This document shows positions 34,095 through 46,344 of a DNA stretch of 64,000 nt, piece after piece. The notes beneath the pieces were generated by a model. The model worked only from the letters and a program-made list of their open reading frames with translations. It made no database searches and was not told the DNA's origin. Source of the DNA: Circinella minor (Eukaryota; Mucoromycota; Mucoromycetes; Mucorales; Lichtheimiaceae). Position numbers and translations under genes: made by a program. The stretch's first letter is position 1. Every line of letters starts with the position of its first letter. The stretch covers positions 62,001-126,000 of the forward strand of contig JAEPRB010000048.1 of NCBI GenBank assembly GCA_016758965.1, in the 5' to 3' direction.

Positions 34095-36899
34095 ATTGTT
34101 AGTTGTTGCTAATCCTTTTTTCTTGTAAAATTAAAAAATAAGTAACATTAATGAAGGGGTGGTCCAGAGGATAAAACCTCTTTAAAGTCCCTGTCAAGAC
34201 ACAATAAGTTAATTGGCATTTCTTGTGATAAAGTTGTGTTGTGTTCACAAAGTTCCAAAGTTTTTTATAAGGAGTATGAAACCCATTTATGAAATTCCCT
34301 TCTCAGAATTTCGTTATTTCTGGTGGATCAATATCTTGACCAACGAAAATAAAATAGAACAGAAAAATAATAGAAGAATAAATAAAAGGTAATAAAGGAG
34401 TAGAATATAACTTGAAAAAAAAATGTTTTATTGTTAGATAATGAAGTGGATATTCATATGTATTTTTTTTGGGATGGGGGATGGGATGCTTGTTGGCTAT
34501 ACCTGGATAAAAAAAAAGCACCATTATATATAGTTGTAGTTAGAAAGATACAAATAGCTGTTACAACATCAATGGTAGTGGCTGTTGTATAGTTTTTGTA
34601 TTATTAAGATAGATGGTGTGTATATAAATAGAAATACACACCGCTTTGATAAATATGGCCTCTTTGGTGGGAAATGCAGTAGTACTGAAGATTGGTGGAT
34701 TGTTCCGCCTGCTATGACACTTGTGATTTGTCTCTTTGTTTTACTCACCTCAAGTAGTATGTAACATAGAGATAGCATATACGGAAAATAAATAATAAAT
34801 AATACAAATACTGTGTTTAGTGTTTCTGCCCATTTTTGATTAGCACCTGTACATTCTTGGTTTGCTTTCTCAAGTTTCATGGATTAGAGAGAAAAGAGAT
34901 CTAGTTTCTTACATCACTCTTTCTGTTTAATCAGCACCAATGACAACATATATCAAATCTTTTTCTGGCTATGTATTTTATAGGCATGTAATACGTTTCA
35001 TAAATGCTTGTGAGCAACCGCATATAGATTGCTTTGTCACCTTTTGTTGGTCTAGTAGGGTACAATCTTCAAATGTTCAGGAGCTATTTATCTTGATTGC
35101 ATCCTGCTTCTGGATAAATTCAAAATACTAGTCATCGGGTAGGTTCGATTTCTACTTTCACACATTTATATTTTTCATTGAGAGGTTCTTAAGTATCACG
35201 CGCGGCAAACCACTTCCCGTTTTTATATTTATCAAGGGAAAAAAAACTGTTTTTTCCTATTATATCCAATAGCATCAAGATAAAATCCAGCTTATTTATT
35301 ATATCATGAACAGTCTTTCGTGCTCCAAAGTAGGCTTAACAAACGATAAATGGAGAAACCCTCGAGAAGCTCTGGTAAGAATAGTATGAGAAATCGACTA
35401 CCTGAGTCATCCACTACTGTAGGGTTCTTTATCTTGACTCGGTGATCTGTCCTTGTATGGTATAAGGAAAAGATATAAAGTGCTCATCATTGGAAGATGT
35501 GTAAATAGTAGGCAATATTGTATAACACTTTATCGAGCTAATTTACTTTTTACTACACAATGATAAAATAACGGCAGGCGCTATGTGTATATTGTACATA
35601 ATATCAATTGAATGGACGCATGAGAAATAAATAATTATGTACAAATGATAAAAGGCTTTTAGTACAATTTTAGATCAAATGAATCAAACTGTTTATTATA
35701 GCATAATTTAAATAAAAGTATCGATCAATTATAAACTGTTAAATATAACTATTAATCAATTACAGAGTGTTTCAGTAGTGCTGTGTATTGTGAACCCAGT
35801 GTCTTCGTCTCAAATGCTTATGTAAGCTCTCTGTGCTGCCACCACGCATTTCATAATATCGCTGAAAGATTGACTATAATAGATGACGACATGTACCAGT
35901 TTACTGATAACATAAACGAACAAAAACAAATCATATTGTTCACAAACTTTACAATATACCAATATTGACTTATCCTCTAACTACCAATTCTGAGCATTTG
36001 GTATATTGGGCTCTGTGCTCGTCGTCGTCTTTGTCCTAGGGAAACATCCATGCAAAGAAAAATGTAAGCTTATTGGATTTGGTGACAATTGCCGGATCTG
36101 TAACTGTTCTGAATGCATCGTAGTTAATCATTTTTATATTAATAGCATTGTTGTTCAAATTGTAGATAAAAAACATAACTACGTACTGCCAAACGGATGA
36201 TCTATGCAATTTATTAATAGTATAACAATACCAATGAAAAATTACAATAGTCTCTCTTCAGATCCGAGCATATGAATAGTAATAATTCTCCCATTGACTC
36301 GCACCACACCATATTCAACAGTTATCTTTTTAATATATATCGACGAAATAAAATGATAAACTCTACCCAGTAGAGAGATAAAACAAAATAAACAACGTAA
36401 TCATTAGTAAAACGAATTAGTTGTGATAATATAAGTCGAAAGGGGTGTGTATAAAGAAAGAGGAATGCCACCTATCACTTATCAAGTTTAGATGACACTG
36501 ATTATGGTAAATATAACGATACATGATAAGTAAAGAGCCGAAAGCCCCTTGGTAATAAAATCGATCATATCTCTAGCCAAGTAAGAACCTGATATTTTCA
36601 TCAACAGATGGTGCAATATCTTAAAGGTTAATTGATATAATAAAGTTATAGTAGCTGTATCAAATAGATTTGTTTCCGAATCCGTTATGCAATTGTTATC
36701 AGAGAAAAGCTGGAAGAAATGCGTGTTTATTGATTCGCGGATGAAGCAGCTGAAGTTGCCAATGTGTCTTGTAAAAGGAAAAAGAGTAGTTTGCTATTGT
36801 AAAATAGGAAGAGAACGTAGGCCAAAAAAAGAGGGAGTAAGGGTAATCTAAAAGATAAACTACACATCTAAAGAAGGCCCAAATACCTAAATTTGTATT
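34095..36899. other. Part of the mobile-DNA island with no supported gene
   Basis: Composition is less extreme than the surrounding intergenic DNA, and several short frames of 60-100 codons occur, for example minus 34880-34569 with a hydrophobic middle. They end abruptly and show no family signature. The likeliest reading is eroded former coding or transposon sequence. Confidence 0.4.
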
Positions 36900-38240
36900 T
36901 GTTTATTCCAAGCAATGATACTACTGGCAGATTTTTTTTTTTTTTTTTTTGGTGATTGGGACACCAAATTGGTAAATAATAAAGTGCTGGATGCTAACGT
37001 GGAAAGGCATTGAAGACATGGAAAGTGATGATGAAGACCCAATTCCAACTTTAACACAGTGTAGTACCGGTACTTTGAAAGAATCCGTCGCATAATTCCT
37101 CCGCCAGCAAAATGGATACAATGTTCTGGTTACGTTTGGATCCTTAAAGTGTGCCTCCAGTAGTCGTCCATTGTTTGACAAGCAAGCCTGGAAAGACGCC
37201 AAAGTTTCTTATAAAGGTCATTCAAGCAGTGTGATAGGTGCATATCATTGTATTTATTTAGACGGCGAGATGGAGATGGATTAGCGGTATATCGGTGTAT
37301 GAGGGAAACTAATTCACTAGAAGGTGGTGTGCACCCAAACTTAAAAAGAACTTTTGGTGCGCTTAAGGCCAGTACCCGGCTTGCAGTTAGCTTGATGACT
37401 AAATATTGCTCAAGATATGATTTGAGAGTGTGTTTTATGACAAATTATAGAACAGATTTTTATAAACTCTTTTACAGTGTATTAGGCTGAAACGCTTAGT
37501 CCCACTGGCAAGGCATAAAAAGGACACTATGATATATGGTTGATGGATTAAATTCAGCTCCCATATATAGCTTGTGAGGAAGAACTGCCGGAGAGTTGGA
37601 ATGGGTGACAACATACTGGTTTACCAGCCCCAACGGGTGAATCATTTGACATTCGTGTGATTCCTGATAAGCACTTAAAACCATATGCCATGCGATGGCA
37701 TGATTCTCGCGACTATTTCATTGATACAAATGATGCAGCAACACTCATGTCTATGTTTCTTTCATATCATCAAAACACATATTATGCGATACTGCTAGTA
37801 CACACACGAGAAGAAAAAATTCTGTCCAGAGACAAAGTTACTTTGTTTCTAAACGTAGATCATTTCAATGCTACCAAATGGTTAGTTTTTAAAGAAAATA
37901 TAATTGTAACAAAACCAGAAGTATAACATTAGTGCTGCAATATATAGTGTTGACTTTGCCATAGAATGGAATTCTACTTATGTTGATGGTCACACTATAT
38001 TGTATAAATACCTCCAGTATCTTTGTTCATATGGAAAAGTTTCTAACTAAAATCAAATAGTAAGGAATCGCTTGAATATAGCTATTGATGCACGCAAGAA
38101 AGTCGAATAAGTTTCCATAGCACGGTATAGCAATAACACAGTTGCTCGAGATTCACGACTAATACCGTCTATATCTTCACGGCCTCATATAATCCGATCT
38201 TTTCCATCATCATCATCTTTGGCTTCACCTAGTGTAGTTC
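36900..38240 (+). pseudogene. Decayed gene of a transposon-associated protein family (GTNSxEGGVH motif)
   Basis: Reading the plus strand in shifting frames gives, in order: RRIIPPPAK (about 37078), PLFDKQAWKDAKV (about 37170), DGDGLAVYRCMRETNSLEGG with VHPNLKRTFGALKAS (37266-37370), MTKYCSRYDLRV, then RWHDSRDYFIDTNDAATL, ILLVHTREEKIL, and in another frame FAIEWNSTYVDGHTLY. I recall this order of motifs from long uncharacterised, repetitive proteins in fungal genomes; the name of the family is not certain. At least four frame changes and in-frame stops separate the blocks, so this is a broken copy. The longest intact part is 37657-37926. A minus-strand frame over 36921-37202 is an antisense shadow. 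Confidence 0.5.
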
Positions 38241-39373
38241 AATACGCACTGGATTTCTTAAAAGATTTAACAATTAAAGAGCCGAAAGCAATTTAAATGA
38301 ACTTTACTCGTGCGATCGCTGGCAATGCTTTGTTTTATCCAGTCTACCAATTAAAATCATTCAATCAATTTGAGGCATTGTAACTTTTTTTATAAAAACT
38401 TTCTCTACATTGTTCTACATTGTTCTATTCTTTACAAACATACAAATGCACTACGAAGGCTTCGAAGGTAGGCTTATTTTGTTGGTCTCTGAATTGACAT
38501 TATATTGCGTGCTGATTTTTTTTTATTAATATTGATTTTTCTTTTTTGTTATTGTCAAAGCTCTGGAAGCTTATTATGTCAAGAAACTGAAGTCCCAGCT
38601 TTCAACACATTTGTAGCATTCAACACTACTAACATCGCTCGCTGGTCAATTAAATATGTTTGAATGTTCACGATCTATATGGAACTTGGAGGCGCAGATT
38701 CGCAATATTATTAAAGGCCTATCAAAAAACGGAATGTCTTGAATCAAGGTAAAAAATCTTTTAAGGTGTTATATCAATCGATATTAATAAAATAAAAGAG
38801 ACAGTAATAAGTCAACGAAACCCCAAAAGAACAATAATTGAACTCAAGTTTATTATAATAAAATATTATCACTATTTATATTAAATCCTACTCAATGGCC
38901 AGGTATATCAATATGCGTGTATGAAACAATGATAGTCTTCCGAATTGTTAATGACGATGAATAATGACAATGGTATATGTGAACATTATGTCCTATATGT
39001 TTTACCGTTGATAAAATAATATATCAACGCAGCTGTCAAATAGTACAATAAAGAAGACGGGCTTCTTTAATATTAAGAGTCATTGAAACATACCGTAAAA
39101 TACCAAAATGTCAGTGAAACATATTTGAAGTATGCTGTATTTAAATATATAAAATTAAATGACCGTTGTTATGAAAGCCATTGTACGTTGGATACAACAT
39201 AAGGGAACAGATGATAATAATATACTAACTTGTGGACTATAGTAAAAAAAAAATGGACAAAGAGACGTGAGTACTAATCAAACAATTGGCAGATGCGGAG
39301 GTGGTGAGTTGTGCTTCCGAAACAATCTTATTCTGTTTTTTTGGGCACGTACCGATTTTTGTAAACCCACATA

Positions 39374-40472
39374 GAACAAATCGACTCTGACGGCTCAGAT
39401 ATCAGCATTAGATGCGATGATGGCTGCAGCACCGACCATGACCAGCACACCAAAGGAAATGCTTGAAGAAGAAGCAAGGAGGCGAGAATCAAACCAACAA
39501 TATCAACAAGATGAAACTATACCCGAACCTGCTGAACCTCGACAGCATCAAGGAAAGAACAACGACAATTTAATGATTTAAATGACGAGGCTCCTATTAA
39601 TTTGCTGGCACACAAAAAGGTATTGAACAAATATATATAACGAATGATAGGGTTGTCGAGAAAAATTCGTTGCTTACGTTCAATTTATTTGTTTATTATT
39701 TATAGTTGTCGGGTATGTTGCTCGCTGACTATGAAGTCACGTATTTAAAATCTATCAGTAATGATGGAACCATGAAAGGATGCCTCTTGTTCCTAGCGGC
39801 AGGACGGGTGTTACTTGACCAATTGGAAAGTTTAGATATTATTTTGATTAAGTAGGTCTTTCTTCAGCCTCACATTTATATATTTTCTTGTACACCATTC
39901 CACTTAGTATACTAACAACTATTTTTTTCATTTTTATAAAGACTTGCCCCATCACGGATTGTAAATTTCATGAACAAAGATATCAAGGATATCATTCAAA
40001 ACAATATCTCAGAAGAAGTTAAAAAAAGCATCCCAGGCCGTATCCCACTTGAAGAATTTAATGAATTGGAACCAGAAGTAGAAGCAATGGTAGACGACAT
40101 CATCAAAACCCACAACAGCCAAGGAAAGTTAATATTATATAGCAAAAAGGACATGGAACAAATTCTGGAGGATATCCATTTAAGACAAGCCAAATGCTGC
40201 AAGCTTAAAGAAAGAAACACTCAGGCTTACCATGTACTTAGCATTATTGCACAAATGTAAGCTTAATACAACGTATATCATCTTTTTTAACTTTCTTATT
40301 TTTCTTTTTCGATGAATCACTGACTGATCTGTATATATGTATATTGATATTCTACTTGTATTGAAGGCTTTGATATTTGGGAAGACGCTGACGACCATAG
40401 CAAGGTGAGCGAAATAACATACTACCGACGGTTTGCATCTATACTTGATACACAAGAAAGAAACTACAAATA
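39374..40472 (+). pseudogene. Broken gene of an unrecognised, probably lineage-specific family
   Basis: Candidate exons 39374-39619, 39706-39851, 39942-40258 and 40367-40472 have good GT-AG borders. They encode an acidic, charged protein with IKLAPSRIVNFMNKDIKDI, LEPEVEAMVDDIIKTHN and ending EITYYRRFASILDTQE. The second-to-third junction is in frame. Within the first exon a one-base shift is needed between the PAEPRQHQ and FNDLNDEAP segments, and the last junction is also one base out, so the gene is broken. The final stop lies only ten bases before the terminal repeat of the adjacent transposon. I have a vague memory of the YYRRFAxxLDT segment from longer Mucoromycota proteins, which would make this copy truncated, but this is unverified. 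Confidence 0.4.
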
Positions 40473-40482
40473 GCCATACTAC

Positions 40483-42172
40483 AAATTATTTGCGTCAAGC
40501 ACAAGATTTGTCCTGCTGCCGAACTGGCGAGAGCAATAGGCTGTGATCATTTAATTTCGCCCTAATAAATCACTTAAACGCTTTTTCATAAAAAAATGGC
40601 TCATATGCAATTTATTTACAAGTTTAATTGCATCGCTGATGACATGTTGACTCACGATACCCGTGAAAATACTGGACAGGAAATTGACGCAGACGATCTC
40701 CATTAAACGGAAATGGAATGCCAAGGACCACTGGTGAAATCCAATCACTCAGTTCAGTGCCTCGCAAGATCATCAAACCGAGGAGGAAATGACAGAGGTC
40801 ACAGTGATGACTAATGACACTGTTTTTAACGAGCATTAATCGCATCAAAGATCAGTGACGGCAATCAAGAGAGGGACACGTGGTTCGTACAGAAAGTACA
40901 ATGCCCAACAACTTCAACTTTTTGGCTATGTCATTGAGATGGGTATGGTTGCAAAAGCAGCCTCACTTTTAGTTAGAATCAAAGTCAGAACTGGCCAACA
41001 TTGCGTACGTCAGTATAAAATCGAAAATAAAATGTTTGTTCCTTGTACTACGACGAAAAAACGTCCTGGTCGCCCATCCACATTGACGACCGAACATACC
41101 GCTTGGCTCATCGAATACTACGACAAAATCCTGGACGCAGTACGAGAGGCTTTGTCTGAACAATTTAATGGCATTTCGATTATATTGAGTGGTCTTCATA
41201 AGCATCTTGTGAACAAAGCTCAACTCACTTTAAAAAACTAGCAAAACTGCCAGCAGCTATAGTATCTGAAGCTACGCTGCACAATCGTGCGAAAGTGGTC
41301 AGCCAGTGGATAAGTGATCCTGAATTTAACTTTGATAATCGTTGTGTGTTCATCGATGAAGCTGGCTTTAATCTTCACACCCGTCGTAATTTTGGTCGAT
41401 CGAAGAGAGGAACACCTGCTCGAGCTGTGGCTCCTTCACAACGCGCTATTTGTGAGCAATGTGTTATCAATGTTTGTCTTAGAAAACCGCAGGCCGCGCT
41501 AAGCAGTAAGAAAAGAAAACGATATGATGGTAGCACTGTGTTAAATGGTCGAATTGGAACACGAACGGGGCATTTCATTGAGTATCTTGACAATGTCATG
41601 GATATTGTTGATGAGAATAATGTGAAATGCCGATATCTGGTAATGGATAATGCACCAATTCATACTAACAAGTCCATTTCTCATCTTGTGGAACAACGTG
41701 GCTACAAGTCCATATACCTCCCCAAGCACTCGCCTTTTCTCAACCCCATAGAAGAATTCTGGTCCAAAGTGAAAATGGGTAAGTGCGAAATTAGCCAACA
41801 TTATCGGTTGTAACCTTAATACCAATTATTTTAATATATAGTGTCCGAAGAGATAGGTTGAGTGAAAAGGATCAATTGACCCCAAGAATATCTGAAGCCG
41901 CCAAAACTGTGACGAGGGATGACTGTGTCGGTAATCAAGCATTCAAAATTATTTTTTTATGCTTGTCTTAAAAAAAGAACATTTGTAGTTAGCTGTACTT
42001 TTCTTTTACCATTAATATACACTGCTTATCAATAAAATAGTGTATCATAGTAAAAGCATAAATAACGATGTAAATGTCATGGCGCAAATATCGTGGCGCA
42101 AAATTGTTCTTCAGACAACCCAAATTTCTTTTTCACTGACGCAAAATTTTTTGTGCTTGACGCAAATAATTT
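40483..42172 (+). mobile_element. IS630/Tc1-mariner-type DNA transposon, 1.69 kb, with 22 bp terminal inverted repeats
   Basis: The 22 bp at 40483-40504 (core TTTGCGTCAAGCACAA) recurs as a perfect reverse complement at 42151-42172. Near the right end the related words GGCGCAAA and GACGCAAA recur at about 42078-42165, resembling subterminal transposase-binding repeats. Between the ends lies one plus-strand transposase gene of the expected size. A TA target duplication cannot be fixed, because the flanks are TAC/CTA with a one-base offset. The element is probably immobile since its transposase is frameshifted. Confidence 0.85.
40855..41990 (+). pseudogene. DDE transposase (IS630/Tc1-mariner superfamily), frameshifted
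   Basis: The first part (ATG 40855, stop near 41241) carries a basic helix-turn-helix region and RPGRPSTLTTEH, a GRPR-like AT-hook/linker. After a one-base deletion near 41232 the frame resumes through 41813 with the catalytic blocks CVFIDEAGFN (first Asp), LVMDNAPIH (second Asp) and SPFLNPIEEFW (Glu). There are 34 residues between second Asp and Glu, the DD34E spacing. A candidate intron (41779-41841) precedes VRRDRLSEKDQLTPR, but the frames on its two sides do not match, and a third shift occurs near 41933. Catalytic residues survive, but no intact reading frame does. Confidence 0.85.
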
Positions 42173-42183
42173 AGAAAAATCCT

Positions 42184-42350
42184 GTATTATTGTGTAGAAA
42201 GAAAAAACAACTACACACAAACAAAGAGGAGAGACAAGAGAAACGACGGAATAACTTAAACACAGAAGAAAATACGCACTTTTTTTTCTCTCTGAAAAAA
42301 AAAAACTGAGAATTGGGCAGGAGAAATGAAAATTTGATTTTCCTGACGCA
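42184..42350. repeat. Right copy of the direct repeat bounding the mobile-DNA island
   Basis: Begins twelve bases after the transposon's right inverted repeat and ends about 210 bp before the DBT stop codon. Matches the MED25 5' flank at 33389-33580 in the same orientation. Confidence 0.85.
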
Positions 42351-42559
42351 TTATTTTTTCACTTAACTATGCGTTTTTGGCTCTTATTTATTATTATGGT
42401 TTTTGTTACTAGGAAACTATATTTAATTATTTATATGTGCATAGTGCTTCTATATTTTACAAGAAATTTTTTCCATTTTTTATATAAGAAAAAAAAAAGG
42501 GAAGAGTATATATGGAAGGAGGAGAACAAGAATGAGGAGAGTATGTGGAGAAATATATA

Positions 42560-44366
42560 TTATTTAAGATAAGCAGAAATAGTGATTGGATTTTCAATCA
42601 AGTTCTTCCACATGTTACCAAATCGTGCAATGGTAGCGCCATCAATCACACGATGATCAGCACTCCAACTGACAGGTAAAATTTGTTTAGCAACAACATT
42701 ACCTGCCTCATCAAAACGAGGTAATTTTTGCATACGACCCAAAGCGACAATACCTAATTCGGAAGTAACAAGACAAGGTTTGGCGTATGTACCTCCAATA
42801 GTACCAACATTAGAAACAGTCAGTGTGCCACCTTGCAAATCACTTGGTGCAAGACTACCTTTTGCACCTAGTTCAGTCAAGCGGTGGATTTCTGCAGCAA
42901 CATCCATAATATTCTTATCTTGAACGTCTTTGATATTAGGTACAATTAATCCTTGAGGTGTATCCATGGCCAAACCAATATTATGTGATTTTCGGTATAA
43001 AAGTTTTAAAGCATTGGCATCATCATCAATAATAGTGGCATTCATAATGGGATAATGGGATAAGGCAATAGAAAGACATTTGATAAAAATGGGCATATAG
43101 GAAATCTTTTGGAATGGGAATGAGGCAGCATTGGATGCAATGTGTTTGTTCAATGCTGCTCGATAATCGGTAGCTGCATTCAATTCCATTTCATCTTGGT
43201 AACCCAATTGTGGGATAGCCACTGATTTGGTCATGGATTTATACATAGCTTTTTGAATAGCATTGAATGGTTCTAGACGGTCTTCAGCAGATGGAGTACT
43301 AGTTTGTGTAACATGAGCAACAGATGGTTGTCCTATTTGGATCATCATTATATATTTAGACAATTTTCTTTTTTTTACATTCAAGCATAATTAATTAAAT
43401 AAGAAATACCTGGAGATTGACCACCATTCTTGATATAAGTCATAACATCTTCCTTTAATACTCGGCCATCTTTACCGGTGCCCCGAACAAGTTTAATATC
43501 GATATCATTCTCTTTAGCAATTCGTCGCACAGCCGGCGTGGCAAGACTCAACAAAGAAGGATCCTTGAGTTCACGAGCAGGAGGTGTCGATGGTGTATTA
43601 GAAGAAGATTGTGAAGTCGTGGATTCTTCCATTGTAACCATAGAGTCAGGTGATTTTTGCTCCTGTTCTTCAGCAACAACACCTTCTTCGCCCTCTACAT
43701 CAATATCCACCAATGGTTGACCGACTTTGGCTACTTCATTAACATCATAATATAATTTTGCAACTTTGCCAGTATATCGAGAAGTAATTTCCACCGAAGC
43801 CTTATCGGATTGTACTTCACAGATCTTTTCGAATTCGGTAACTGAATCTCCCGGTTTAACGAACCTAACAAATCAATGATAGTTAATTTTATAAATAAGA
43901 AGCATGAACATTATGAGCCAAACTTTCGCATGAAGTATTCAACGCGTTATAATCATCACGAAAAAAAAAAAGGGCAGCATACCTCTCTGCTCCCTCTCTC
44001 TCTCTCTCTCTCTCTCCTTTTTTTTTCATCTCATCTGTTTTTTTTAACATCCTCTCAACCATCCTATTCTTACCATTGAATCACTTCACATTCAGTGATA
44101 CCTTCACCAATATCTGCCAACAGAAAAGGTTTAATACCATGGATACTGGTACTAGCATGGAATGATCGACGCGAACTTTTTAAATTAGCCCAAGATCCAG
44201 AAACAAGAGGTCTTGCGTGTAAACCAGCCTTTTGAACTATAGGCGTACGAACAAAAGTAGCCGTGGGAAAGATATAACGGGAGGAGTTTTTGACATTATT
44301 TTTTGTCAAAAGAGAAGCAGTTTTTAAAAGTTGACGACGACAACGTAAACCATGAATAGTAGGCAT
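42560..44366 (-). CDS. DBT: Branched-chain alpha-keto acid dehydrogenase E2 (dihydrolipoyl transacylase)
   Basis: Three exons, 44366-44074, 43864-43410 and 43332-42560, encode 506 residues. The first ~75 are basic, rich in Arg, Ser and Lys and lack acidic residues, a mitochondrial presequence. The single lipoyl domain follows (DIGEGITECEVIQW...EVQSDKASVEI, lipoyl Lys K119). Then come an acidic/Ser hinge, the E3-binding domain (ATPAVRRIAKENDIDI) and the acyltransferase domain ending in SADHRVIDG, with catalytic H476 and D480. ADIGEGI and the whole order fit BCKDH E2 rather than pyruvate or 2-oxoglutarate E2. It transfers branched acyl groups from E1 to CoA in Val, Leu and Ile breakdown. I placed the start at the ATG followed by PTIHGLRCRR; the frame continues upstream but is low-complexity there. 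Confidence 0.93.
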
Positions 44367-44558
44367 TATGATGACGATGGTGCGTTCGCGTTGAATATAT
44401 GTGAAAAATAAAAAAGAGAAAGAAAGGGAATAAAAAAGGGGGGGATTATAGTGACAAATATAAAGAAAAGAAGAGAGAAGAGAAAAAAAAAAAAAAGACA
44501 AGACTCAAATTGAAAGTAGAAAGTCGTGGGAAAAATATTTTATTATAATTATTATTTT

Positions 44559-45978
44559 TTATTTCGCGCCGCTTGATTTAGATTTTCTTGCAGCTTTATC
44601 AGTTTCTAGTGCTTTTTGGATTTGTTCTGTTGTTTCTGTTACTTTGATTAATGCAATTTGTGAACAACGATGAAGTTGATCCAATTCTAAAGGTATACCA
44701 CCTGCTTTAGATAAAGCACATATCTCCTTATGAATATTCATTGTAATAGTCATATCACCTTTTTTAACTCTTTCTTCTAAATAAGTGGGATCTACAACAA
44801 GTAATTGTCTATACAACAATAATATTGATCATCATATAAGATGAGAATCATTTTTTTTTCTTCTCGTTTCTTACTTTATAATTTAACTTTAAAGAATGAA
44901 ATGTCTTTTACTTTTTCCTTACCCTTCATCGAAAAACGCAAATGAAACACAGATGGGAATATGATGAATACTCAATGGAACTGGATTACGTTGATCAATT
45001 GGATGCTAGAATATATAATGCATAAATATATTGAGTGTCAACATTTTACATTTTTTTTATAGCAACCATGCTCCCATGACAAATTTATCTCCCAAAATTC
45101 AAACTTACAATAGTCACTTCTTCACCCACAACAGTAACATCAGGTCGTCGAAAATGTGAAAGTGCAGTGATAGCAGCAATACCAGCACAGTCTACCAAAT
45201 TACCATCATGATCCAAAAAGTGTAAATCCACCCGAATCTCCCAAACCTAAAAAACATTATTTATTGGTTAGATCACAGATATATTTTTTAATTTTTCATT
45301 AAAAAAAGTGTAAATTCATCCAAACCTTTTCTCCTGCAACTATACATAAACCTTCCGTATCGATCGCTCGGCTCCTTCGTAATGACTTTTCAATTATACG
45401 ACTAATCAAAACTTCTTCTTCTGAACGACTATTTTGTTATTATTTATTTATTAGTTTCAAATAGTTTCCTTATTCCTTTTTTTTTACCCATTTTAATTTT
45501 CTTATTATAAAAGTTATAATGCAAGCATTGGGAATTGGAATAGGATCGATCGAATTATATTTTTTTTTCGTGTGTGTGTCTATACTGTACCTTCCAGAAT
45601 CGAAGGTCGGACATGCCATGGGTGATATTTCTGTATTAAAGAATAATATACCTTCAGTTGGTTTATCATTACGTGGTCGTTCTACTTTGGCTGAAACTTT
45701 AGCTGCCACTCTATATATATTTTATATTCATGTAAATTTGTTAAATGCACGCGCCAAACTTTTTTAGGTTTATCGTTTTCTTGATCTAAATTATTTCTTT
45801 TTTTTTTTTTTTACCTTGTTCGACCTAGTTGTATTTCGACTTGACCATAATCGGTACCAAAATTTATTTGAAGAGATCGTACATCGTAAATACCACGTCC
45901 GTCAACGCGTCGTTTTTCATTTAATGCTGCGAGGATAAATTCACTTTCGTTAATACTTGGTTTAGCTTCTTTGACCAT
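44559..45978 (-). CDS. RRP45: Exosome complex RNase PH-like subunit Rrp45/EXOSC9
   Basis: Six exons, 45978-45815, 45710-45591, 45428-45326, 45246-45109, 45005-44923 and 44808-44559, join to 285 residues. It opens MVKEAKPSINESEFILAALN, then RRVDGRGIYDVRSLQINFG, the typical start of eukaryotic RNase PH-type exosome subunits. It continues with VEIQLGRTRV, EGILFFNTEISPMA, LRRSRAIDTEGLCIVAGEKV, DLHFLDHDGNLVDCAG and HIPICVSFAFFDEGQLLVVDPT, which place it in the Rrp45 branch. As in other eukaryotic core subunits the fold is used structurally in the nine-subunit ring that threads RNA to Rrp44/Rrp6. The C-terminus is a short Lys/Ser tail, without the long extension of human EXOSC9. It lies 192 bp upstream of DBT on the same strand. 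Confidence 0.93.
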
Positions 45979-46344
45979 TATTATTAGCAATGTACTTTTA
46001 GTGTAATATCAATAAAGAGAAATACAAAAAAAAAAAGAGAGTATTTGAACACCAAAATTTTTATTTCAGTTCCGCATGGAAACCCAATCAATCGCTCTGC
46101 ATTACTAGTCGTAAAGAGATGTGGTCAAATTTAAATATATATAAGATGCTTAACTTACACTATTGCTATTACTTGACAACTTTTTTTAACAAAGAAAGCC
46201 TTAATAATCTACAACTACAAAATTAAATAATGAATTAATTTCTTTGTTGCAGGTGTTTATAACTTACTCTTTTTCATTTTCCTTTTTTTTTTTTTGCTCT
46301 CTTTCTCTTATTTACACAAGCACACATACATTCAATATAGGTTA

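Noticed and set aside
34569..34880. Minus-strand 103-codon frame with a hydrophobic stretch
   Set aside because: It lies in the mobile-DNA island, has no recognisable family and no splice context; kept only as unexplained sequence.
35130..35165. GGTTCGATTTC, resembling a tRNA T-loop
   Set aside because: No acceptor stem, D arm or anticodon arm can be built around it.
36921..37202. Minus-strand 93-codon frame
   Set aside because: Antisense of the plus-strand degenerate gene, whose ordered motifs explain the region better.
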